Below, piece by piece: positions 24,532 through 40,155 of a stretch of DNA of 42,208 nt (position 1 is its first letter; each line of letters begins with the position of its first letter). The notes beneath the pieces are model-generated. The model saw nothing but the letters and a program-made list of their open reading frames with translations. It did no database searches and was not told where the DNA came from. A program made the translations under genes and the position numbers. This DNA comes from Cruorifilaria tuberocauda (Eukaryota; Nematoda; Chromadorea; Rhabditida; Onchocercidae), in the NCBI GenBank assembly GCA_013365365.1, contig JABVXU010000462.1, positions 1 through 42,208 on the forward strand, written 5' to 3'.

Positions 24532-25546
24532 ATGTGCAAGTGTGCAGTGTATCGTCCTAAATACGATCGATAAGATATGCTTTTGCAAAGGTATTGTAAT
24601 ACAGAGTTGGTATATATACTGCGTGTCCACGTAAATGTATCCGTGCGTACGTGAAGACAAATACCTTCGTATTAGTATGTACGTCTGCTGATTTACGTAT
24701 ACAGATATAAAAATAAATACACGTATAAGTGTATTTGTAGGCAGATTATGAACTATGTGGTATGTACGTGCGGGAATAGATATGTTTTGTATACAAGTTT
24801 TTTTTTCTGAATATAGTCACATCAAAACAGCTACATATATAAATATAGCATAATATATACATGCATTGATTGCAACTGCAAATTTTAAAATTTGTGAGCG
24901 ATCATTTTGACGTGCTTTATCACTTCATTTTCCCACCAATATCTTCACGAAAATAATTGCCGGAATTTGCATAAAGTTTGCAAAAGTAACTGCAAACGTA
25001 GACATAAGCTACATTTCAGTTCATTGTTTCAATTTTTTGAATTCCATAAATTCCCGGAATATTTCAAAATGTTGCATTCATTTCTAATTTGTAGCACTAT
25101 GAAAGACATTGTTGTCATTTTGTTACAACATTAAAAGTGCAAGTTTGAAATTCTTTATAACGTACATATTCTGCGTATTTTTGTTTATTTCTTTTAACTC
25201 ATTCTTATTTGAAAAATTTTGTAAATTTGAATATTGAAATTCTTGAAATAGGATGTGTTGTTTTTTTTTTTTGATTCATATTATGAAAGTGCAGTGAACT
25301 TAACAGGTTGCACTTTTGTACTGCGTTCTCAGTCTCAGTGTGGTCGGTCATCCGTTGCATCGATCTTATCCTGTATCGCATTAATATTCTTGTGCTACGT
25401 AGCATCCCACCGTATTCATATTTTGCGTGTATTTTTGACTGCATCGTAATTCTCCTCCATTGCATTACTAGCAGTTACTGCGTTGAATCTTTTAGCCAGC
25501 TTTCATCTTTGCATAAAAGGCATTACGAAAGCAAATTTTTATAAGT

Positions 25547-25590
25547 ATCTCTCTCTCTCTCTCTCTCTCTTTCTCTTTCTCTTTTCCTCT
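25547..25590. repeat. CT microsatellite
   Basis: Polypyrimidine run about 230 bases upstream of the ARMC5 leader acceptor. Confidence 0.9.
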
Positions 25591-25814
25591 TTTTTTCTCG
25601 TAGTTCTTATAATTCGTACACGTATGCACTCACGCTCTTTCCGCTTTCAAATTTATTTTTACACGCTTCTTTCATCCTTATTTGATTCATATTTCCATGC
25701 TAATCTTGCGTTTACGTTTATGACACCTGTAGACTGCAGTAGGTTCTAAATAAGGAAATTGATTTATTGGATTGTATCGCAGTTGTAAATCATAATACTT
25801 CCTTGTGATATTAT

Positions 25815-25843
25815 TTATTTTCAGGGTATATTATATGATAATG
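25815..25843 (+). promoter_or_regulatory. Probable trans-splice acceptor at ARMC5 start
   Basis: TTATTTTCAG ends at 25824, 16 bases before the ATG at 25841. As for polybromo, no upstream coding exon is visible, so spliced-leader addition is the simplest reading; a cis-spliced 5' UTR remains possible. Confidence 0.5.
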
Positions 25844-28800
25844 GCTTCAGTACCAAAACGACGAAGAACGGATGAGGTAGCAGAAATGGAGACGGTGCTT
25901 TCTGGAGATAGTTTCCAACAAATTAAAAATATTGTACTGAATTTTAAGGTTCTTTTTGTCTTTGTTTAGCTTTCATTATAAGAATGTATGTATACAAGAT
26001 ACATTTAGTAAAATAAAATATTTTACTGGTTGGCAGTTATCTGTCTTGAATAGGTCTTCAAGTTAGGTCACATCATTTGGTTAATTAGCCACAGAAAATA
26101 ATCATTATACCAGGTTTGGATATCTGGATGATTCGCAAATATATTTGCTCATCACACTTTATTTGGTACTTTATCTTTATATGGTATTTTGCCCATTATA
26201 ACTGTTCTGCGAAACTGCAAAGATACTTAAAAATAAAATGACGTTTAGCATAGCACAGTTTAAAATGTATATACAATTAATACTAATAGAAATTTTTAGG
26301 AAGTAAAGAAGGTCGATGAATTGAAATCAAAATTGAAGAAACAGCCACGAGTCGGGCTTACGCTAATATCTGTCCTATGGAAATGTTCCCTGCAAGGCTT
26401 TGATGACCAGTAAGTCTTTTTTTTCCTTTTATATGCTGTCAAAAAAACTTGAAACTAAGGAATTCAAAAGAAATTGAAACTGTACAAAAGAGGACCATTA
26501 TAATATTATCACTTCTGATATTATATTAGGGTTATAATTTCCTTAAAATCAAATTTCCAAAGGTGCAACACTCATCATTGCACCTAAATAACAACTGTAT
26601 AATGTAACCCAAAAATTATTTCTGCATTTACTAAAAAAATCTTCACACTACTTGTAACAGAACAGCATCTTGAAGTATGATTAGGTATGGGAAAACTAAA
26701 ACTGTTGATAGCTCACCATTTTTTTGGGATTATTTCCTTAAAATTAGATCAAATATATTTAAATCTCACTAGGCTTGCGTATATATATATATATATATAT
26801 ATTTAGGTATTTAGAAATCTATCTCATATTAATAAAAGTTGTTATTTTCAGGCCTCGTTGGTTGGGCATTTTAGATGATGTTTTGTGTATTTTAACAACT
26901 ATCTATGGAAAAATGCCACATTTGTGCCACGAGGTGAGCTTTTATTTCTATTATTTGTGTAAATTTCATAAGATTTTTTGAAATTTAAATTCCTTGTACT
27001 TCAAAATAATGTTCGGTTAAACATTACAGCTAGCCGAACCGCCTGGAAACTTTGCGAATATTGCAGGTATATTTAAAGTTTGCTACCTTATATCTAGTCA
27101 ATTATTTAACATTTGCCGTGTAATGCGTTGCGTACGCTATGATAAAATGTTTTGTACTCATTACATTTCAAATAGGCTTACAGAATGAATATGCAATAAA
27201 CAATAAGCACTCTAAGAATGAAGAATCAAAATCCCAAACATCAAGTTTTTAAGCTTAAAGTGTTCAGATTTGTTAGTTTTAACAGAAAAGCAGAATACGC
27301 ACAATTTATTCATGCATTTCAATTAAATTCATAAAATCCAATTTAGTTCGCTTATTGGAGTGTGGTCCGAAAATATCATTAGAAGCAAAATGCGAAGTGT
27401 TTCGTTTGATATGTACCGTTGCAACAGATCAACGGCATGTGGAAATAGTTACTGAAAATACTCATTTGGTTGATCGTATAGCAATGGCGATCGATCATGA
27501 AGTGAATGAAGTGGCGAAAGTAGCTCTCCAAACAGCAATCGTTTTATCGGTTAACAAAAGTGGTATCAAAGTAAGTTCGTTATTTTTTTGTTACTACAAA
27601 AATGTCATGCGCTGCTTTTACATTAAACGTTAATAGTGTTTTCTATGGATTTGGAGACAAGATTATTTTTGCGTCATTTAAAACCGATAGGAATATTGAG
27701 TACAGTCGTTCTTTCTCCGTATACATAATTAATAGAGGCAAATGCCATTTTGATATTAGTGATTAACACATTTTTGAACATGTTATTCAGTACTGTGGGA
27801 ACCGTCTTCACAAAAGCAAACAGGATAAAGTTTTTGGTGCTTTGGCATACGGTACAATATACCGAACATTGAAATAAGGTTGATGTTGTAGTGATCGGTT
27901 TTGAAATATGAAAAGTAAAAAAAACAAAGTTTTCGAAGATTTATCTTTCATATACCAAAGTGAACCAGCATACAAAGAATTGTTTACATAATGAAAGATG
28001 AAATACTAATCATACACCGAAAAACCCTTAGTTTTTTGTAAATAGATCCTAAAAAAGCTTAAACTTAGAGTTAAATACGCATAGTTATACAAAGAGAAAA
28101 TGAAAAAGAATATTACCTTGTCTTTTATCACCATCAAGCAGTTTTTAATAATGATGTAAAAAGAACATATCCGATTTTCGAATAAATACACATTATCATC
28201 CTTTTCTCATGTATTGATATTTCTGCTTTTTCTGCGACGAATTTTCAGTCAAAATAACTTGGAGCGTAATCTTTTTTTTGGCATCAAATTCTCTCATATC
28301 TTATGCCTTCATTGATGTGGAATGTAGCATAGTAAAAACTGATTAGATTGATTAGGACCTTATGGAAGACAATGGTTAATGTTCTTATTGTTTACTAGGT
28401 TGGAATAGAAATATATTCGGTTTTGTTGATTTGTGAAGCTGTGGTACCTGTTTATCATGATAGGCACGAATTGCTTCTTCTGGATAATCCTTATTTGTCT
28501 GAAATAATAAGATATGTCAATAGTTCAAAAAATTCTTCCTTACTGTTTGCTTTGAGCAGTAAGTTGGTAATTAAACAGTCTCCAAACGATAACCTTTGCA
28601 ACTAAATTGGTATTTGCAAGCACATTCCTCGACTGCTCTTCCAATTCATCACCGTATTCTTCTTGTGATCCATCCTGTCCTTCTAGCTTCTTCTCTTGGG
28701 ATTCCACAATAAGTCGAGTTTTCCGAGTTCTTCGTATACCACCAGCGATTTTTTCGGCCGGTGCATGACCGCCTTTTAACTCATTCTGTTTACTCTCACC

Positions 28801-31800
28801 CATTCAATTCTATATAATATTCTAGAAGTAAAATTTCAATTATGCAACAAATAAATAGCTGTAGATCAAAATAGCTAACTTCTTGACATTTAAGAATTAT
28901 AAATGCTTCAATTTATTAGTTTTGTCTTGAAATATATCTTTAAATGTTTGGCAAAAAAATTATTCAATATAAGTTAAAGTATATAGTACTGTTTTTCTCA
29001 ACTTTTTAATGAAGAGTTAATAAGAAAACTTACCAAGTCAAAAATTTTGTTGATCCGTTATTTAATCTATTACCTACATATCTCCGGATTTTATCGTTTT
29101 TTTAATTGCTAATATTCTGTTGTTACTTCTTTAGTTAGAAATGTCGATCCAATAATGAAGAATTTTATTTCTTCTTTTATATTGTTTGTTTAATTCAGTG
29201 AAGTATAGTTCTATAGCTAAATACGTTTTAAATATATATTTTAATACCTATTACTAGAACCTAGAATCTATGGTATATATCTTAGTTTAAAATTTAGATA
29301 TTAAAGGATAAAACCCAAATACCAAACCATCATGCTACATCGATTTCTAAGTGCAAAATATTTCCCACACCGTACTTGATTATTCAGCTGTAGAGACTGT
29401 CTGTGGTTCGTTTATGTTGGGCATAATGCAAATGGAGAGTCTTAGCTGCTCAGAATCAAAAGTACGTTGTAAAGATGACGAGAAATTTGCTAATATGTTG
29501 TAGAACAAGTGAATAATTAAAATATCTTAAATAGAATAATTCAGACAGATCGTATACATTTACAAACGTAGCTTAATTTTCTGTTGCTATACATCTTTTT
29601 GATAGAATTTTTTTTGATATACAAAGAATAATGTAGTAGCGTTATTGATTTCATGAATGTGGAAAATAGAGCAGTGAACTGTTTTTTTACAATGAAAATA
29701 ATCCTTTCATGACCCATGATGAAGGTTTGAAGTTCATTAAATCTTCTCACATCAAGTTCATTATTTTGTGATGTTGTCTTTAAATCATTCAGAAGAAAAA
29801 TTTCTCTTATATCAAAACTATGACTGAAATAGAATATTGGAAAACTAGGTCAATGTTGAAAAAATTTTAATTATAATTAAATTTAGTCACTTTGTATTCA
29901 TATTTTGTAACTTGTTTACCTAGTAACCTGAAAATTTGGAAATATTTCAAGACAAACATTTTTAGCGCTTACTATTATCAAATATTGGTCTTTACATGGG
30001 TAATTTGTTATATCGTACAAAAGAAACGAAAGAGGCATTTGGATTTGAAACACAGCAGGCTATTTTACAATTAATTTGTCGCTTTGTCCGATATAAAGGT
30101 ACAAAACGAATTGGACGACAGCTAGCAGGAAGGTTGGAACTACATTATTTTTGAATAACAAAGTATTGAATTAATTTGTTGAACAATAGCTTTTTACATA
30201 ACGTGATTAAATCAAAAGAACATATGCGCTTTCTGATCAAGGAACATATATCTTTATTCAGTCAAGCTTTTTCCTTCACGGTTAGAGGTGTTAAAATCAT
30301 CATCATGATAAGATAATGGTGGGAAAGCTTTAATTGTACTTTATTAGGTTCTTTTTTATTTTTTTCCATTTTAGGTTTTAGTGTTAGTGTTTTAGCAATG
30401 GCGTGGGTGTTTTGTTGGATTGCTTTCTGGAAGGCCAATGCGAAAGTTATATCGTAGAAATGTGTAATGCTTCATTTGAACTTCGTGAACAGTTCGAGAC
30501 ACCGGGCTGTATAACAAAAATTGTTGATACACATCCACGTCCCGAATATATGTTAAAGATGCTATTATGCTTTGCACAGGTATGATTGAGGGGATAGAAA
30601 GGAGAAAGATTCTTTAGGTTTTAAGATTTTCTTACTTTTTTCAGGATATACTGTTGTGACGGACGATATAGGATATAGATATAGATGAACTGAAATGTAA
30701 TAGATCGTTTTAATTTTCGGATGAGTTTGGATATTTCTCATTTAACTAATTTGATTTAAGGATGCCTGGGGACGAGCAGCACTCCGTGGACATGGTGCCT
30801 TGGACATACTTGTTGAGGAACTTGAAAAAGCTGATTCTGTGCAACAGGAACTGATCGTCAACACGCTTCGGTATGACATATTTCTCGTTGTATTATCAAT
30901 TTACACTTCAAATGTCTAACATGTAAGTTAAAAAGAGATGGATAGAAAACAAATCAGCAAGAATAAGAAAAAGTTATGAAAGAATGCTGGATATGCAAGG
31001 AAGAAAAAAAGTGGGAGAACTGATAAGTCAAGAAGTTTTTGGCATATGATCGATTTGTATAACTTTCTACAAATATATCGAAGTTTTAGACATTTTGTTC
31101 ATGACATAAGTGGACTAAGCTATTTGACATTTTCTACCAAATTTTTGGATATTGTTGTGGACCACATCAATTTATATTTGGACAGAAATAAACGTATCTG
31201 CAAAGTAAGTTTCCAATTTTCGATCTTTGATTCTCCTCAATTATAAATTGCTAACATTTTATTCGATTGTTTATTGTAATGTTCGAAGTATCGTTTGTAC
31301 TATAATTCAGTTTCACGCACACTTTATGTGCAACATTACTTGAGTCTAAATTATTTTAGGTTTAGAAATTTCGTTTCATAAATCTGCTAGTTTTGCGCCT
31401 AAAGCTTTTTTTGTTGTTTTTGATAACTTTTATATTGAATAAGTATTTCTTTATCACTCATAATTTTAGTGAATTTTTCTTGCCTTAAAGGCAGTAGCAA
31501 TTGTAATACTGATTAAGATCGAATTACTATTTTTATAGCACTAAGCATTGATTTATTTCCCTCCCTTTTTCATTTAATAGACCTACATTTTTTCAGATAT
31601 GTTTAATAAAACACGTTTCAGTTGATGCGAGATCGAGCAGCAGTTACTAGATGTGCATATCACAATTTGGGCCGTCGTAAAGCAGAACGCGTATGTCGTA
31701 AAACGTTGATAAGTATCTGATGAAAATTTTGGATAAGAATTAGCTTGACGAATCTAGTTTGGAATATAATTTCCACTTTTCTGAGTAAAGTAGCTAGTTG

Positions 31801-34800
31801 GTCATTATCGCGAAAGTTATAATATTTACGTGTGGGAGCTTTTTTTTCAATCTCAAAAAAAACTTGAAAATGATTTTAGTCAATGGCGCATAATTCAGTG
31901 AACTTGGATGCGTCCACAGCCTTTATAGACTCTGACATGCCCTTGTCTAGAAGACTGATCGAATTTTCCTGGAGTCCATCGCAATCACCACCACCCGGAA
32001 TGTGTTCACCCCATACGTCACCAAAAAGAATACCATTGTTCGAGTTTTTTTCTTCATTTGCCTAATCAAATTACGAAGTAACAAGTTATACCGAACAGGA
32101 AAGGAGAAGACATAAAATATTATTAAGAAACAGATGAAAAATAAGATGTGTCATGTAATGGAATGTTAGAGACATCTAAATGACCCTAACATTCTACTAC
32201 ACAGCATATATTATTTTTCATCTTTGCGTTTTTTATTACACATTTGGTCCTGTCTGTAAAACGGCTTTAATAAATTAAGTATTATTAGTAAGATAATCGC
32301 TTATTCTTTACGTGAGCTTCCATTAATAATGACGTAGATCTTATTAAATATCATTTCGAAAATACAGCAGTAAATTATGATCAAGGCACATGTAAGATAA
32401 CTGACAGGATGTTCATTTTCTAATGGCTGAAATTCTTTTAATATCGAGGTTAACTCCATAATGAAAGTAAACTATCAAGTGAAAGTTGCAGTTCAACGCT
32501 ATCGCTCATGGATGAATTCATCGAATGCATGGAACATCCAACATCAACGAATAATAATGATAGTTATTTGACTCCTTCTTCACATATATCTTACAAAAAT
32601 ACAGAGGTATATATATATCAATTATTAGATCATTTTAATAGAAATAATCTCAGCACTTTTATCCTAATCAAAAATAGTATCCTTGGATGAAAGTTGTCTA
32701 ATTTCATAGGTTAAACTTTTACTTATACTACAATGTACTTTTTGGGATCTCATTCGCTATACTTAGTGAGAATAATGGTATGATCAGTAATTTATGCTGC
32801 TAGATGCCTGGTTTTCCAAGTGCGTTTTGGTAAGGATGTTCTTATTTTTAGATTTTAAGATATGGATTTAATATTAATACTTGTCATATATCCTTATTAT
32901 AGTATTTTATATACTATAAATCATTTAGATCGTCATTGGTGAATTATACATTTTGGCTTGGTTATCACACAGCGATTCTAATATGAAACGATTGATTACA
33001 TCGAAAGTAGTTTCTTTGTATTATTTACTCATAATTTTCAGTTAATAAATATACGGTTAATGAATACTATTATGTATTAAGCGCTTCAAGTTATATAGTG
33101 CATCATCTACAAGTGTATCATTCGTTCCTTACTTCCATGTTCCTTTTTTCCCAGATTGTCAGCACTTTGCTACATTATATCTCTGAAGCACCATCGATGG
33201 TTTCCAAAGCACCACGTACAATCCGACGAATTTTCCGACACCGATTAGCAGTAGAGAACTTATCTCGTTTGGAGTTGCATACGCTTGTTGTGCATATCCT
33301 ATTGATGCGAAATTGTGAAGTCGAAAAGTATGCATTTTTGGTGTAGTATTTTCTAGTTATGATGCAAATATAAGCGCAGATTTATTCCTAAAACGTGATG
33401 CAAAGTATGATTATTGTTTGCTCTATCAGTCTTCATACGTTCTTCATAGTATTAAGGTTACTCATCAAATGACCAAACAATTCCGATTTCAAATCCTTCA
33501 AATGTAACGGTTTTTTTATACGTCCCGTTTTGGTAAAATTCATTCTCTCTTCTCAAAAAAAGCTTAATGGAAAATTAGCATCTTTACGAAAAAGCTAGTA
33601 TTCTTAATATATTCCATCAAAAATAGCAACTGGTACCGTACCATTGAAGAATCATATCTAATATCTGCTTAATATTCATTGAAAATTTTCAGACCAGTTT
33701 CAAAGTGTTCAGAATGTTCAATAAGAAATGATTTTGGTAATGCATTGTTGGAAGAATTTTCATCTCACATCGATGCCCCGTTTGGATTAGAAGTACTTAA
33801 AAACATATACAAATCAAACAATGAAATTGAACAATTGAAGGCTTGTATTGCAACAGTACATCTCGTTAGGTATCTCTTTCAAATGTTACTATATAATGTG
33901 TATGGGTCGCCAGAAAAGAATTTGGGATAACATTACATGCCATAAGTTGCAAATATTGAATTGACTGAGAAAAATTAAGATTTAACAGAACAGGTGAATC
34001 AACAAACTTTAATGTGTGTGTGAAATGTGTTAAAGCTAAAAAACTGTAATTGGATATCATTGTTTTCTAATTTCAACAACATTCTTTAGAAGCATGTTGC
34101 TTAGCGATATCTCTGAATATTTTCATTTAAATTAAAGCTATATACAATCATGATAGAAATTCATAAAGGCTGCGCAACTTTGGATTATAGCATAAAGCGA
34201 CCGGCTGTTCTGTACGTGTGACGACTTTGATGACTTCAACCATCATTAGCCTGATCATTAGCCTATATGATGAAAAATAGTGTTCACTTACTTATTTTTG
34301 ATCTTTGTGCATTGAATTTGCTATCACGAATCAAAATCAAAAACCAATCGAAAGTTCTTAGCCAAACTTATATTTATTTTCTTTTAGGTTATCCCTTTAA
34401 ATCAACTATTTTAAACGATTTTTCAGAAGAGTCGATAATTGGAAACGTATGCTTATATCTCATAAACCAGTTGAGCGTCTCTTAATAAAATTACGTGAAA
34501 TGTTAGTCGATAGCAATTATAAAGAAAATTGGAAGATAACAACATATTATGATGGGGTATACTTTCCTTTTCAAATTTATTTTGTTTTGAAATATCGGAT
34601 ATTAAAAAAGATAGGAGAATGACGAATTAATGCGAGATTCCATTGAGTAGCTTTAAAAATTGCTTTTCGGCTCCAATTCTTCTCTCGGTAATATGTATGA
34701 GAAATTAATCTCCTTGTTCATCAAATGTGGTCAGAGTCATGTTTAAAAATTTTATTGTATTTTTTATTTTATTTTCTTTATTTATTCAGCGTAAGTTTAT

Positions 34801-35322
34801 ACTTTATCATTGTTTCAATGAAAATAGATGGAAATATTTATAAAAATTGTGAAGCTTTATCTCTTGGATCTAATTTAGTTTTTTCAGCCAACATTAATTC
34901 GTCAAATTTTGGTTGCATTATCATTTTTGGTTTCATCAGATGTTCTATTGCATTCGTTATACGCTAGCTCGAAAAATATCACTGTTTACATCAATAGCGA
35001 TATGCCAGTTGGGAAATGTGTTGTAAAAGAAGCAACATTGCTATCAAGAAAGGCCGCTTCATCTAATTTACCTGAATTCATCAAATTCAAATATGGTGAT
35101 GAAATGGAAGTTGTTCCGAAGAAACGCCTATGTGAAGGGAGCGAATATTTTCGGGTAAATTTTTGCCATAGTACAAATTTAAATTAAAATAAATGTGTAC
35201 ATTCCTATATAATTAACTACTTTTAGCTTGTAGGATCACTTTTGAGTGCGCAAAATACATCACTTTCGGAACTTATAGCATCTGAACGAGATCTACACCA
35301 TTATTTTAGAGTAATTAAATAA
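25841..35322 (+). CDS. armc5: ARMC5 homologue, armadillo-repeat protein with partial BTB fold
   Basis: In other animals ARMC5 is a CUL3 ubiquitin-ligase adaptor that promotes RPB1 (RNA polymerase II) turnover. Exons: 25841-25948, 26300-26409, 26852-26933, 27030-27066, 27347-27570, 28399-28566, 29966-30132, 30396-30579, 30761-30870, 31090-31204, 31622-31690, 31880-32016, 32480-32606, 33155-33327, 33693-33869, 34427-34556, 34888-35154, 35227-35322; phases agree and give 826 residues (human about 935). Armadillo-type helices fill residues about 80-460. A Ser/Pro linker (FSWSPSQSPPPG) matches the human DWSPEQCPPEP region. The second helical block aligns well: DAPFGLEVLKNIY with human ESPFGVGALTHLL, and WKRMLISHKPVERLLIKL with WRRLLLEQGGLRLLLAA. 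KKRLCEGSEYFR begins the BTB. The start MASVPKRRR carries a basic, NLS-like patch. Junctions at 28566, 32016 and 32480 are the least certain. I do not recall a C. elegans orthologue. Confidence 0.75.
26780..26803. repeat. AT microsatellite
   Basis: About eleven AT units in the second ARMC5 intron, some 50 bases before the exon 3 acceptor. Confidence 0.9.
26852..31690 (+). other. armc5: ARMC5 N-terminal armadillo-repeat block (exons 3-11)
   Basis: Residues about 73-458 consist almost entirely of amphipathic helices. Recognisable pieces include LLECGPKISLEAKCEVFRL, AKVALQTAIVLSVNKSGIK, LLSNIGLYMGNLLYRTKE, GVGVLLDCFLEGQ and WGRAALRGHGALDILVEELE. The last resembles human ARMC5 NRARLRDAGGLDLLMGLL. 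Loss of the canonical Asn/Gly signature positions in several repeats makes repeat borders hard to set by eye. Confidence 0.65.
28540..28803 (-). CDS. dap-1: DAP1-like small protein, nested antisense in ARMC5 intron
   Basis: DAP1 is a small unstructured protein, an mTOR substrate that dampens autophagy in mammals. The open frame starts at 28803 and carries LKGGHAPAEKIAGGIRRTRK, close to the human DAP1 segment KAGHPPAVKAGGMRIVQK, then an acidic Glu/Gln-rich middle, then VLANTNLVAK, which fits the hydrophobic ISGVIARG segment before the family's DFP motif. At that point (28594) there is a donor-like AAG/GTTATC. Without splicing the frame runs to a stop at 28540, giving 87 residues with an unrelated tail. 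Family members are about 100 residues, so at least one 3' exon is probably missing; I could not place it. Splice-acceptor-like TTCTAG lies 19 bases upstream of the ATG. The whole gene is on the strand opposite ARMC5, mostly inside its sixth intron. Confidence 0.62.
   Translation of the reverse strand: MGESKQNELKGGHAPAEKIAGGIRRTRKTRLIVESQEKKLEGQDGSQEEYGDELEEQSRNVLANTNLVAKVIVWRLFNYQLTAQSKQ
33155..35322 (+). other. armc5: ARMC5 C-terminal helical block and truncated BTB start
   Basis: Residues about 547-770 are the second armadillo-like block. FKYGDEMEVVPKKRLCEGS and the following EYFR mark the first BTB strand and helix (human counterpart near [20 protein letters not shown]). The reading frame ends after HHYFRVIK at 35322, roughly where the third BTB helix should continue. 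Human ARMC5 has more than 100 further residues, and no continuing exon is visible downstream. Confidence 0.6.
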
Positions 35323-35858
35323 GTTAACGAGTTGGATATTTTTTTTAATACGTTAATTATTTAATGTAAATGTAAACACGGAATATTTAATCAAATCGAA
35401 TTTGCATCTGTCGGAAAATCCGAAAAATCCGGACTCATGAAAACTTTAATTCTTTTTTTTATTGTAAAATAATTCCCCTCAAACCGTTAAACCAATAATT
35501 TCTATAATTTGTAATAAGTTTTCGGTCATACCTATAAATCATATCTAAATATTTTGTAAACCTCATCATAAATCTTATTTGACCTCAACAATTTGTGGAA
35601 ATTATCTTAAATCATCTCTTTACAACCGATTTCTTAGTTTTACACTGTATTACTGGGCTCCAACTGTAAGCAATCTCATCCTAGTAAATCTCCGCCTATT
35701 GGTATTTCACTATAAAAGACCAGGATACCAATGAGATTTTGCTTTAGAATTCATCTGATCCGTTCTGTTCTGTTCTTATCTGATCGGTTCTATAAGCGCT
35801 TTGGACTTTCCTGACCTTTGACTCTTTCTAATTTGTCAACTCAACCAACAGTTCAAAC
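35323..35858. other. Convergent intergenic stretch between ARMC5 and RSK
   Basis: Both genes end here tail-to-tail, about 540 bases apart. An AATAAA on the minus strand near 35456-35461 could serve RSK. No clear plus-strand AATAAA follows the ARMC5 stop at once; only AATAAG overlaps it. I looked for missing BTB or kinase exons here and found none. Confidence 0.5.
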
Positions 35859-40141
<4,283 letters not shown>

Positions 40142-40144
<3 letters not shown>

Positions 40145-40155
40145 ATCCTAATGCA
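40142..40155 (-). promoter_or_regulatory. Probable trans-splice acceptor at RSK start
   Basis: GTTGCATTAG lies three bases before the ATG at 40144. A leader that short is typical of spliced-leader addition but could also belong to an upstream cis exon in the gene-free 2 kb beyond. Confidence 0.45.

Larger units (their letters stand above)
23577..25824. promoter_or_regulatory. Divergent intergenic region between polybromo and ARMC5
   Basis: About 2.2 kb separates the two start-proximal acceptors, so it must hold both promoters. No exon was recognised. It contains a long alternating TG tract (24440-24530) and a CT tract (25547-25590). Core promoter elements cannot be assigned by eye. Confidence 0.5.

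Noticed and set aside
24331..24660. Minus-strand open frame with a long Thr-His repeat
   Set aside because: It is a translation of the TG/CA microsatellite.
27571..28398. A second DAP1 exon on the minus strand in this intron
   Set aside because: I looked for the DFP and HxKP motifs of the family in all minus-strand frames and found no segment with both a good acceptor and a family match.
25841..35322. Two separate plus-strand genes, split near 32065-32480
   Set aside because: The second half aligns with the C-terminal half of ARMC5 and the first half with its N-terminal half, and splice phases connect them. One gene is simpler.
25850..35858. RSK C-terminal kinase exons hidden on the minus strand inside or beside ARMC5
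   Set aside because: The longer minus-strand open frames here show no kinase motifs, and a visual scan for the catalytic-loop and DFG codon patterns found none. Very short exons could escape this search.
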